Positions 22,100 to 33,783 of a DNA stretch of 64,000 bases are shown here, piece after piece (the first letter of the stretch is position 1; every line of letters starts with the position of its first letter). The notes below the pieces were generated by a model that worked only from the letters and a program-made list of their open reading frames with translations, made no database searches and was not told the origin of the DNA. The stretch covers positions 145,511,647-145,575,646 of the forward strand of contig CM071597.1 of NCBI GenBank assembly GCA_036435485.1, given 5' to 3'. Origin of the DNA: Saposhnikovia divaricata (taxonomy: Eukaryota > Streptophyta > Magnoliopsida > Apiales > Apiaceae). The translations under genes were made by a program, and so were the position numbers.

Positions 22100-24795
22100 G
22101 ATTGCGATGTAAGACATATCCTTAGAGGAAACTAACATGGAAGTGAGATGGACAAGAAAGGAAGAAATATCGTGGCAAGAATGTGAAGCTTTACTTAGCT
22201 TAAAGGGATTGATGCACATAGAGAGACATAAAGTTTAAAAGGACCCTAATAGAAAAAGGATGCATGGATATATCCCAATGATCCTTCGAGATTACCACTT
22301 AATCAAGTTTATTGGGAATCGCAGCAACATGCAGGCCTCAGACTGATTGGCGCCAGTTATGAAAGAGGACGAGCGTATGACATCTTACATATACCATCGA
22401 GAATCGATACCCCTAACTGGAGATGTAGGAATTGTTGACTAGTTAAAGTGCGTAGTTGTTTTTCAAAGATAAGGTAAAGAGAAGGTTTCACCAACTCAAG
22501 ATCGACCTCTGTACTGCACCAAAGTCGGCATTTCCCATTAATATAAACATTATAAATTCTGGTAGTATCATGTGGGTTGACTAGTGAGTCGGAAGCCCTT
22601 TTCTGTTTAATAAATAAAGTTTTAAGAATGATATGAGAGATTAGTAACAACCTCGTTGTTATCTATACTTTATAATGAGAAGAGGACTTTGAGAGTCACG
22701 ATGATGCGTCTTTCAAGAGTTTAAGAGGTATGTCGATGCAGTAGAAAGGGGATGATAGCCTATACTTCTAAACAACATAAAGGTTACGGGATAGGATTTA
22801 CTAACCGTGAGTCTGGGATTAGTCATGATGGCGTTCACGCATAAAACTGAGACGTTAACTTTATGAGAAAAGTGTGAAAGTTTTCCACAAGTGCCATAAG
22901 TATATCTTCATATTAGGACTAAACATAAGAAAGAGAAGGTGACGAAAGGGAGCAGGGAGTATAATGGAGAATTTGTTATTTCCCAGGAATGGCCAGTGTG
23001 GTGGCCGATACCTATAGAAGGGATTATTCGAAATTGGAATTCAGTCAGTATTGACCAAGAAAATAGAGTATATACAATAAAGAATAATGTTAGAGGAAAA
23101 TGACTAAATTATGGGGAAGGACAAAGATGTACAGAGAATTAAGAGAATGTTTGGCAAACGGATATGAAGAATGGTATTGGCAAACTATTAAGTACAAACG
23201 CAACATATCAAAAACAAAATGATAGAGATCTAGTGGATCAATTCCGCCCGTAGAAAGTCTTGAACGTGGACAGAATTATAATGAATTTCATGAGTAGGTC
23301 GCCGAAGACTGAGCCAAGAGATGGCCCTAGTTGATTTATAATTGCTGGACCAAGTGATTTACCTACGAGAGACTTTCCATTTAGAAGATTATCGATTTAT
23401 ATACGGAAGAGATGGTGGTGCAATATAAAACTTCTGCAGTGATTACGTCAGATAGAGACTTAAGGTTAAACTTCGAATATTGAAGGTGCTTTCAAGTATA
23501 ATTAATAAAGAGATTGAGCGTATGTACTAATTTGATCTGTGGTTGACGGACAGGGAAGAAGAATTATCCATACGATCGAATTTATATTTAGTGTCGTGCC
23601 TTAGATTTCACGGGGCAGTCGAGAATAAAAACTTATCCATGAAACGAATGTTGTTATCACGATCGGCACCATGCGAACGTAAGGACGTCTCTTGTAAAGC
23701 GTACTACGAAAGAAGAAGTTTCGCTTTTCTTGCGTTACGAAGAAGTCAAGGAACGAGGGATATAGTAGCTGAACTGGTTCGACGTATACCGAAGACTATA
23801 CAGTATCCATAGCAAGTGGTAACGACTGACGGGAGGCAACACATGCGTGCTAATCAAGCCAAGGAAAATGAGGAATACCGTGCGTATTGACGTTGTCTCA
23901 GATTATAGAACACGACCACAAAGTATTCACGGCCCAACGATACAAGGACTCAATACGGATACTATGAACAAGGTAGAAGAGGAACGTATAAGTAGTGGGA
24001 TAGAAATTTTCATTCATAGAACAACCGATAAGGAATACAGGTCGAGGAGAGCATGCGTTGAGAAGCAACACTAAAGCGTTGGTAAGATCAAGGTAAGAGA
24101 ACAAAAGGGTTGATGTGTCAACCTGAGAGTTGGGAAGGGTAAAGTTGGAATTGTATCCACAACTATTTTCCTTAGGTTCTTAAGATAGAATCCTTTTAAG
24201 GAGAGGAGACAGAAATAACCCAAATTTTATGGGTGGCTGAGAAATCTTTGCGATCACGAGATGTACGAATTATTGAATGAAGATTTTGAATTCATATTAC
24301 GTCTTTACTGTGCAGACGAGTGTATGTAAAAGTCATTAGTTTTTTTTTACGAAACCCATTATTTCGAATGGTCAAATTTTGTGAGATATCAAAGGATTAT
24401 GAGGTGGGAGACTTCTTGATGCTAAAGGTATCCCCTGGAAAGGAGTGATGCGATTTGGTAAGGAAGGGAAGCTAAGTCTGAGGTTTATTGGACCTTTTGA
24501 GATTTTGAGGCGTATCGGGAAGTTAGCCTACGAGTAAGCCTTGCCCCCAAGCTTGCAGCAAATTCATAATTTGTTTCATATGTCCATGCTACGACCCTAC
24601 CATACGGACTTTCGGCATGTGATAGAGTACGACCAAGCGGACCTATAACTAGACTTGACCTATGTGGAGCAACCCGTGGAAATCATGGATAGAGAAGAAC
24701 AAGTGCTGAGGAACAAGGTTTTCAAACTAATAAGGAATTGTGAGAAAATCAAAATGTGGAAGAATCCACCTGGAAGTTGAAAGAGTGAAACAAAG
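22100..24795 (+). pseudogene. Ruined chromovirus pol: RNase H, integrase, chromodomain relics
   Basis: Fragments in different frames follow the Tekay order. About 22,740-22,960 has IAYTSKQ and later KYIF..LNIRKRR, as in RNase H. About 23,270-23,500 has MNFMSRSPKT and VITSDRDLR, matching the integrase core around a catalytic Asp. About 24,376-24,540 has VGDFLMLKVSPWKGVMRFGK and LRFIGPFEILRRIGK, the integrase C-terminus. About 24,655-24,795 has LTYVEQPVEIMDREE with KVFKLIR and ESTWKLK, a chromodomain-type end. Stops and frameshifts are numerous. It cannot encode working enzymes. Confidence 0.8.
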
Positions 24796-24858
24796 AAGGA
24801 GTAACCCCAGTGATTCCTAAACTGATTCCGAGACGGAATCCTTTTAAGGAGGGGAGAC

Positions 24859-27800
24859 TGTAAGAACCCAAAATTTCGGTAGAATTAAAACTTTTCCTAT
24901 TATGAGGAAGTGCATCAATGAATAGTGATTTGGTGGATGAATAGTGATTTTGAGGATTAAGAAAAATTTTCATGCCACCTATGTACGAGACGTAGTGTGG
25001 ATATTCCGAAGTTATACTAGTAATCTACGGAGTAAATAAGTGCATGTAAATGCGATCGGAATTCAGAAATTCCAAATTCTATTTTCGTGTAATATTTGAC
25101 CGATCAGTGAATTATATATCAGTAATATCAAGAAATGAGATATTTAATTTGAGGAATTGAGGAGTTAATATTTTGGAATTTTATTATAAGTGATTTGAGA
25201 ATTTGGAACGAAAACCACTGAGGAAGTGAAGCAAACGTTCTAGAAACCGCTGAAACTTTACAATGAGATTAAGCGATTGAGCGAACGAATCATGGATTAA
25301 AGATATGGTATTTTAAGAGTCCAAGGAAGGATATATTATGAGAGGGAAAAAGGATTGAGAATAAACTCCTAGAATTGAGAAAAGAGAATGCTTGAGAAAT
25401 CGGGAGAACGTTTTCTGAGATAAAGAGAAATAAACAAGGGATGTTGGAATTAATATTCGTTCGAGGTATTGTGCTATATTAGAGCAATAATATGCAACGT
25501 ATAAGTTGTAAGGTATTTATTTTATTCAAGAAACGACAAGGAAATCAAAGCGGTGGAAAAGAAAACAAAACAAAAGGACTTAAGTGCAAGAAACAAGAGA
25601 CAAGGACTTGGTTGCAATTAGCAAAGGACTTGGTTGCAATTTAAGTGGATAAGAAATCTAGAGGAGCCAATGAGAGGTTGCCACCTAGCAAGGATGAGAT
25701 GCATCCAACCAAAAATAGATACATATCAAGTGTATGGCATTATTAGAACATAAAACCAAGAACAAAACCATTCTGCCAAGCAGAACACCCTCTCAGTAAA
25801 ACGGGCCTAGAGCCTTCGTTACTCAATGAAATTTTTTGTTCTTTATATGGTTAGAAAGCTGTTAAGACGCTCTACAACTTTCATTCAGGAGCCTCGACCA
25901 GGAAACGAGTGCAAGGGCTTCGTTTTGGCTGATCTTTGGGGCGTGTTTTTCCAGTCAGGAAACCCACTTCCATGTTCTTGATTTCTTTGGTGAGATTGAA
26001 GATGGTGAGCATAGAGTAAGGCTTCCCCAAGGTTAACCAAGCTTGTTTGAGATTGTAAGAACATCAATAAGGTATAAAACTCTAACCCCTCTTGGCCATG
26101 AATTATTTATGGTGTTTAATGTTAGATCCATGGATGTTAGTGTGAATCTTGGACATATAAGTTATGGATGATGTAGATCTTGAGTTTAAGTGTTGTGGTT
26201 GTGATTTTTAAGCTTGTGGTTAGTGTATGTAACTCCATGTATGTTTTAAAGTATGATCTTGGTGGTTTAGATGATGGATGTGATGTGTATGTAAGATTCT
26301 TGAATGGATAAGTGATATAAGCATGCTGAGATTTTTTCAGGAACTTGAAGTGTCTTGTAAGAGGGTTTTGAACCCCCAAATCTTGTCCCCTGAGGTCCTA
26401 ATATATATTGTTGGAAAGGTATTTGAATGTAGTTTCCAGAAATATAAGGTTCATGACTCGGTGATGTATAGATTTTGAGTTATGGCCTTAAAAGTGAAAT
26501 GTGTTTCTGGATTCCGGACTGCACTAAATGGTCCCCTTGTAAACCTTGTTTAAACCCCTAAAAATTTATGTAGGATCATGGAAAAATTATAGAAGCTAGT
26601 AAATGCAGTGGGGAAGGCTACCCATAAAGAATTGGATTAAAATATGTATTTTTCAATTTTATAAAAATGCTAGAGTAAAATTCGCGCAAGGGAAAATGTC
26701 GTAAAGGGAGTGTGATTTAAGGGGTAATGGATATGATTCGGATATGGTAACCAAATTAAGTCGAATAAGTGACGAGCGTAATCGAGTGGTGACATGAACC
26801 TATAGTGGGGCTAGAGTGTCATAAGACGAAGTCATTAAGTTAATTTTGTACCCCCTAAAACCCCGCAATTAAAGAGATCTTGTTAAGGTACTAACGATCG
26901 GCTATTGATTATGTATAGATCGTTCCACTCCGCAAGCTCGACCACCCCAACCTCACCAAGGCAAGTTTACTTTTCAAAACTTACATATATAAGGGCTTTC
27001 ACTGTTGTGTTTGTAGTTTTCAATCGTATCAAATGTTTATGCTTATTGAAGTAATGATGAAATTGAGATGTATAAGCACATATATGTTTGCACCCCTTGA
27101 ACTTAGAATGAAATGTTTTCTTCGGACAACGACTCTAGCAATAGAGGTCGTAGCGGTCCATATATACTATTGACCGGGGAGCGGTATACTATTATATCGT
27201 AATTAAATTGCGAAAACCCGAAGGGTCATTCGGGGAGTATCGTATACTCAAGTAATTATTTTTATATCTTCGTAAATACTCAAAATACCTATCTTGGATT
27301 AAAAGCTAATTTAATTAAATAATTATTTTATTAATTATTAATATTAAATCTTAAAATATCATTTATTAATTATTGTTCATTATTTTAAAGACAAAGCTAA
27401 TCCAAGATACCTTTAGCACTTTCAAACTCGAACTCTTTCGAACTCAAAACATTTTCGAAAACCCCCGGTCAGGTTTTGCTTCTTGTACGATTTCAAGAAT
27501 TATCGGTCGACTGATGTCGGACCTCAACTACTCAGTTTTCATTCAAAATCAAGTTTTAAAGGGAAAAGAAAAAGGGACTCTGGCAGGTGTGGGAATCGTT
27601 GACGAACGATTCCCGGGATGTGTAAGCGGCCGTGAGCCAGGCGGTCCATCAATTATTATTCCGGCCCAGGTGTTGCCGAAGGATGATTAAGGATGTAGTT
27701 TTCATCGAGGGTGATTACGGATGTAGTTTTCACCCGAGGATAGTTACGGATGTAGTTTCTATCCTTCTACCGGTAGAGAAGACCCGCGGATTATTGGACT

Positions 27801-29165
27801 TGGATGTGGCGACTGATCATCGTCAATCCCTGTCAGGTTTTTATGTTTTCTTCCAGTCCCATCCTCCACTTTGGAAAAAAATACTCAAACACTGCTTCTT
27901 GGGCCTAAGTGCCAAGTTGCCGATAGTGTGGTTTTTTATAAGAAAAATATTGACATCGTGCAGTATCTAGAACTGCAAGATTTTCTATAAAGATTGGCAC
28001 GTGTTAGTGCACTCTTGCAATTGTTTCAAAGAATGAAATGTTTTTGTATGAGAAACCTTCTAAGCTAATGGAAGGAAAGAGGTTGCAATGATGTATTCCC
28101 TGTACAGAATGTTAATCGTAGAGTGTTTTGCCGAAAATGATATACTCATATGTATATTTTTCAAACTTGAGATATATTGAAAGGGCATGGAGTTTCTAAA
28201 GCACACTATAGAGAAGTTCTCTATTAGTGCACCTTAAATCTTGTATTTTATTATTATTTTTGATAATCCAACCGTACGGATGAAAAGTTTATGTCAAAAT
28301 AACATTGTATATAAATTTTTATTATATTTGAAATAGTGGAGCATCACTTTTATAATAATACTATTTTCTATATATATTCAACGACACAGATTTATCATAA
28401 TCTTATTGCTATAAATTTATAGTTCCAAATAATTAAATTACACGAAAATTTGTACATTCACATATTTTTGTATGAATTTAACATCCGTACGGTTGGATTG
28501 TTCAAATAATAACTAATTTATCATAATTTAAACCGCACTAATAGAGAACTTCTCTATTGTGTGCTTTAGATACTCTTTTCCCATATTGAAATGGGAACCT
28601 TATAAAGGGTTCATATGTTATTCTTAAAGCTCCTTAGTGAGTATAGATGTTTTACTCAAACTCGGACATATACATTGTCCAATTATGTTTTGAAATCTGA
28701 GATATATACCCATATAGTTGGGAATGTTTTCGAAATAAACCACATTATTATTTTACAAAATGGTGCACTTGCTGAGCATTATGTACCTCATTCTTGCTTT
28801 ATAAAAACTTTTCAGAAAGAGAAGAATTTGGCCGATTAACTCCGCACCAGCAGAAGAGGAGTAGAAGAATTACCCCGGAGATGATTTAGTTCCTGATAAA
28901 TACTACAGAGTAAGTCTTATAGGTTTCCAACTGTAATAGTAAGACTTGTCTTCAAGTATAGTTGTATAAGTGGAAGTGCGTAAGACTCTGGATTGTAATA
29001 TTTAGTGTTACTTTTGGTTATCGTTTTTGAGGCTCTAACTTGTTTGTGCGCAAGATTGAGGTCTGGACGTATGTATTATTGAGTTGTAAAGTTAATACAG
29101 GTATGATATGGTTGGATGATGATGTGACGACCTGAATCTTTGACCTCAGATTTGGGGGCGTCACA
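24859..29165 (+). repeat. Chromovirus 3' LTR with MITE insertion
   Basis: Begins directly after AAGGAGGGGAGAC and ends at TCACA before the duplicated GTAGC. It is co-linear with the left LTR except for a 400-bp MITE at 28,183-28,582, a hairpin arm kept at 27,591-27,614, and a few small indels. Confidence 0.92.
28183..28582. mobile_element. Mutator-type MITE in the 3' LTR
   Basis: 400 bp with terminal inverted repeats of about 50 bp (GGGCATGGAGTTTCTAAAGC against GGGAAAAGAGTATCTAAAGC on the other strand). The 9-bp duplication ATATTGAAA lies at 28,174-28,182 and 28,583-28,591. The left LTR shows the empty site with a single ATATTGAAA. A second, inner inverted pair (AATCCAACCGTACGGATG) sits within. 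A 9-bp duplication and long terminal repeats point to the Mutator superfamily. No coding capacity. Confidence 0.92.
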
Positions 29166-29170
29166 GTAGC

Positions 29171-30235
29171 ATGAAGACAGTTGCTAAGATTTTGCAGTCG
29201 GGATTCTATTGGCCAACCATGCATCAGGATGCTAGAGACTTTGTGGCTAAATATGATAGATGTCAACGAGTTGGGAATATTTCGAGGAGGAACGAGATGC
29301 CTTTACAATCTATTCTTGAGGTGGAGATTTTCGATGTGTGGGGGATGGACTTCATGGGTCCATTTCCATCTTCTTATGGAAATCAGTATATTTTGTTGGG
29401 AATTGATTATGTCTCTAAATGGGTTGAAGCGATTGTATCTCCTACTAATGATGCTGGAGTGGTGAAGAAGTTCCTAAAGAAAAATGTGTTCACTAGATTT
29501 GGAGTGCCAAGGGCTATTATCAGTGATGGAGGTTCGCACTTTTGCAATAAACAGGTGGCTGATCTCTTGAAAAAGTATGGTGTGACACAAAAGGTGGCAA
29601 CTCCTTATCATCCGCAAACAAGTGGACAAGTTAAGATTTCGAATCGTGAGCTGAAGTCAATTTTGGAGAAGACAGTGGCAAGTTCGAGAAAAGATTGGTC
29701 AACAAAGCTTGATGATGCTCTTTGTGCATATAGGACGGCATTTAAAACACCTATTGGGATGTCTCCATATAGGTTGGTTTTTGGGAAGCCATGTTATTTG
29801 CCGGTGGAACTTCAGCATAAGGCGTTTTGGGCGACAAGAAATTTGAATTTTGATCTAAAATCCGCGGGAGAGAAGCGTTTGCTTCAACTTGGAGAGCTTG
29901 AGGAGATTAGGCTCCAGTCTGATGAAAATGCTAGTATCTACAAGGAGAAGACCAAATTGTGGCATGATAAGCACATTCAGAAGAAGGAATTTGAGGTTGG
30001 GCAACATGTTCTATTGTTTAATTCAAGACTCCGTTTATTCCCCGGAAAGCTCAGATCGCGATGGTCCGGACCTTTTGAGATTGTGAAGGTCTATCCTAAT
30101 GGGGTTTGTGAGATTACTAGAGAAGGGTCAGATGTATTCAAGGTGAACGGGCAAAGACTTAAGCCATACCTGCTAGGAGAAACAGTGGAGCGAGGGATGA
30201 GCATTCTTCGCCTCCAAGCCCCTATCATCGGTTGA
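29171..30235 (+). pseudogene. Athila-like pol, second part: integrase
   Basis: Continues the pol frame of 13,041-15,260: with the chromovirus and one GTAGC copy removed, the codon phase matches. It carries the rest of the zinc finger (a cysteine motif near YDRCQRVGN), then the catalytic core with WGMDFMGPF, IISDGGSHF and the Glu in NRELKSILE (D, D, E). The C-terminal part includes VGQHVLLFNSRLRLFPGKL and RWSGPFEI. It ends at TGA at 30,233. No internal stops. It has no start of its own; the ATG at the junction is coincidental. Confidence 0.92.
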
Positions 30236-32496
30236 GAATCGGCGTCAAGCTAATGACATTAAACGAGCGCTTCTTGGGAGGCAACCCAAGTGATGTAGTA
30301 TTTGTTGTATAGAAAAAAAAATGAGTGTTGTGAGTGTGCGGAAAAAAAAAAGTTGTTGTGAAAAAAAAAAATGCTGGTAACGCAGGCTGCGCCTGCGTTT
30401 CTGTAAGACGCGCAGGCTGCGCCTGCGTGACTGTTTAGTGCGCAGATTGCTTCTCTCGCGCGCAGTGTGCGTTTTGTACAATTTTGGCTGATTTTTTTGT
30501 TTTTTTTTGTTTTTTTTTCTTTCTTTCTTTTCTTTTCAGCTGTTGTTTAAAAAAAAAAAAAAAATTCCCCCCATTCCTTTTCTACTCTTATACTCTCATC
30601 CTTACACCTAATTCTTTTCCTATTTCAATTCCAAAACCCCCCATCTCTATTCCAAAATTCTAAACCTATATTTATTCTAATTCTTTTTCTATTAATTCTT
30701 AATTCTATCCTACATCAAATTCATACATATTCCAAATCTCTCCTACACACTTAAATTTTTATTCATCCTATCACTCCATTATATATACACACCCATACAT
30801 ACAAATCCAATTCCTCTTCTATTTATTTAAATTCAATTCTAAAGAGGAATTAATTGCAAGTTCACCTCTTTGATTCGTAATTGGTTTATCTTTTTCTCTA
30901 ATATTATTTTTATTACGAATTTGTGTTCTTGTAATTGGGGGTTTTGTAGTATTCTTGTTATTTGGGAAGTGGTCAGTCTATGGAGCTCGTACGCATTATC
31001 CTCCACCAGATTCATTCGAGGAGGGTTATGATTCAGCTGGTTAGGTATGTTTTCTACTTTCCCTCGTATTTACTTCCATTCAATGCGGACAATGAATATT
31101 TTAAGTTTGGGGGTGGTTTGAGGGTTTAGTAGTTGTTGTTGTATTATTTGTTCATGTAGGATTTCATGTTTTGCATATTAGTAGTAGTAAATCATGCATG
31201 TATGTTCGTAATAATTATGTTTGTTTCATATAGGACATTCTGTTTTTATTTTTCGTATACCATGTGAGTTCATATTAGTTGCATTTGCATAGCATGCATA
31301 TTTCATGATCCCTTAAGACGAGCTAATTCTGATTGGTAGGTAGGTGTCTAATTGAGTGTGGTAATGATGAATAGAGGGTTGACTTATAGTTCCTACGGAA
31401 TTGACGTGCATGCTTCAGAAACACAATTTTTACACAGTCTCAATTGGTGCTTTTGGGCTAGGTTAGGGTCATGCTTGTTTGGATGTTTTGAGATTTAATC
31501 ACTTGTTTATATTTAGAATTTTCGTTATTCCCTTGATGGCCTAGAACACTTAAGTCTAAGTTTGGGGGAAAACAGGGATTTCATGCTAAATTGTAAATAA
31601 TTGTCAATAATGGCTAGATGTCAAATGGCTAGTAGCCGGCTCATATTTATATGAGTAGTCTAGGGTTGGAATTGAGAATTCTCATTCCAGATTGCATAGA
31701 AAAGAAAAAAAAAGCAGAAAAAAAAAAAGAAAAAAGAAAAAAAAGAGTCAAAAGTTTCAATTGTTTATATGCAAAATTAACTAGGGTGAGCTCTTTAATA
31801 CTCGAGCAATTAAGTTCTAGGGGACTTTGTGCCTAGTGACCTAAGGCTTTTATAGTCTGGGATCCATTAACCCAACGCTCGCTACATGGGTATTATTGTA
31901 TAAGCTTTTTGGGGTCTCATCCATTGCACGGTTAAATAAGCATGATTGTATATATGTGTCGTAGTAGTAGTAGTAATAAAGCATGAATTTCTGTCTACCT
32001 TGGATAAGGATGGAGGTGTTTCTAGGTTATGAAGTGTCTACAGTCTATTCTATTTATAAACCTGTGATTGTCTTGGAGAAGAACATGTATGGTTTTTGAC
32101 CTAATTTTGGGAGTATTTCTGATGAGCATTGCACACACGCACGTTTCTGTTCATGTAATGTTAGTATACGGGAACTTGGTCGAGCTCTATTTGGATTTAG
32201 TTGCATTGTTTGAGATATTTGCTTGCTAGTTGGTTTTGGTTAGTTTGAAGGGGATCGTTGCATTTTTCATATTAGTTGCATTCATGCATTGCATTGCATT
32301 AGTTTAAATGGATTTTGTGGGTACATTCGCTATAGGCCCTCACGAGACCTTACTCGTCCACTGGGGCTGCCTAGGGGTTTAAAGGGCTTGTTGCATATGC
32401 CAAATGCAACCGTGATCACCTACGGAAGTGGTACTAATTAGTTAGTTGTAATTGTTTATGCTTGAGGACAAGCATCAGTTTAAGTTTGGGGGTGTT
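30236..32496 (+). other. Athila-like 3' noncoding region with polypurine tracts
   Basis: Begins with the Athila-family block GCGCTTCTTGGGAGGCAACC, then A-rich runs, two GC-rich palindromes CGCAGGCTGCGCCTGCG (30,382-30,420), a T- and C-rich stretch, and three purine tracts of the form AAGTTTGGGGG (about 31,101, 31,558 and 32,481), the last adjoining the LTR. Some Athila elements have an env-like ORF here; I see none. Short ORFs such as 31,651-31,836 are lysine runs from poly-A. Confidence 0.75.
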
Positions 32497-33778
32497 TGAT
32501 AAGTGGATTTTATATCTACTTGAAGCATTCTAAATCGACTTAAATTGATTGTCTTGGACTCAAGTTTCTTGTAGTTTTGATGTATTTTGCTTAGTTGTGC
32601 AGATTTATGGGAATGTTGATTAAGGTTGATGCTTCTATCGTGTTTGGAGGATTAATTGATTTAAATTCGGATTTTCCGGGAAGGTTGCGCAGTCTACACT
32701 GTTTTGGCCATATCTGGAGTTCTAGAAGTCCGTTTTCAGCGATCTTACAGCTCACGCGAAGTTTGGGAGATTTTCTACAGCCTTAGGAAGAAATCAGGTG
32801 CTGGAGACGTGCTGAATAAAATCGCGCACGTATTCTATGATAAGCCATGCAGAGAAATTCCAGTTTTGCCCTTTTTCTAATTCTAATTGTATTTTGGGCA
32901 GCTTTTGGCACCTAAATTGAATTCTAATTGTATTTTAGGATGTTTCCTTGTTGGGCAAGATTTCTAGGGCCTATAAAAACACATTATATGATTGTAAAAT
33001 CATATCATCACATAGAAGAGAGATCCAATTTTGTACGCAACTTTTAGGGATTTTTCTGGAGAACTCTTATTTTCCTTGAAGATCAAAGATTAAAGGTTTT
33101 TTCTATATTCTTCTAATTATGATGATTTCTTCTATTAATTCTTGTTTTGTTAATTTAATTATGTGTAACTAAATCTCTAATCTGAGGATTGGGTAGTATT
33201 CCTTGGTATTCATGTATGTTTAATTATCTGTGATTTTCTTGCTTTGCTGATATGTTATTGAGGGCTTAATACAATTAGGGGAGTCATGAACCTTTGATTG
33301 GATTTTAGGGATTGTAATAACTTGGAAGAGGAGTTGCGATTTTAGTACAAGATTTAATAGACATAACTCGAATATTTGATTGGAAGATTAATAGGAGAGT
33401 TGTGAGACTTATAATTCTTGGTGCGTAATAGTTTATGATTGTACTTTGATTGTATCACAGAAGTGACAATAAAGGTGTAGTTGTAGACACTATATTGTAT
33501 CTTGGAAGAGAACATTATAACCTTAGAAGAATTGTTTTCAGGAGAGTAAGAATATAGATGTCACATAGATATTGAATGTGCATTGAAACCAAGTGAAGAA
33601 CCCCAGTTCTTGGATTGTTTTCCTCATATATTTTATTCTCGATTGATAATTAGTCTAATTTAGTTTATAAACAAACCAAACATTCTTCTACACTTCTAAA
33701 TTGTGAGAGATAGGATACTTGAACTTGATATTACATTCAGTCCTTCCCTGCGAACGAACAACAAAAATACTATTAACA
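32497..33778 (+). repeat. Athila-like 3' LTR
   Basis: Same length (1,282 bp) as the left LTR and nearly identical to it. It ends TATTAACA and is followed by the duplicated CAACC and CACTA sequence. Confidence 0.93.
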
Positions 33779-33783
33779 CAACC

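Larger units (their letters stand above)
15261..29165 (+). mobile_element. Tekay-like chromovirus retrotransposon, non-autonomous, nested
   Basis: LTRs at 15,261-19,155 (3,895 bp) and 24,859-29,165 (4,307 bp including a MITE) begin TGTAAGAACCC and end GGGGGCGTCACA, flanked by GTAGC on both sides (15,256-15,260 and 29,166-29,170). The primer site is tRNA-Met type and the polypurine tract is AAGGAGGGGAGAC. Chromodomain-type pol relics support the Tekay/Del lineage. The internal region is 5.7 kb and has no intact ORF. Total length is 13,905 bp. Confidence 0.93.
9679..33778 (+). mobile_element. Athila-like Ty3/gypsy retrotransposon (host of nested chromovirus)
   Basis: Two 1,282-bp LTRs (9,679-10,960 and 32,497-33,778) begin TGATAAGTGG and end TATTAACA, flanked by a perfect 5-bp duplication CAACC (9,674-9,678 and 33,779-33,783). 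A tRNA-Asp-type primer site follows the left LTR, then gag, protease, RT, RNase H and integrase. The polypurine tract AAGTTTGGGGGTG precedes the right LTR. By eye I count about 20 mismatches between LTRs (about 1.6%). Without the nested element the length is about 10.2 kb. Confidence 0.93.

Noticed and set aside
23543..24074. Plus-strand ORFs of 89 and 75 residues
   Set aside because: They fall inside the decayed chromovirus integrase region and lack its motifs in those frames; chance open stretches.
16287..28839. Several short ORFs (for example 16,287-16,469, 17,777-18,010, 18,592-18,816) that recur as identical peptides at 25.9-28.8 kb
   Set aside because: They lie in the two LTRs of the same element; the identity comes from LTR duplication, and none has a known domain.
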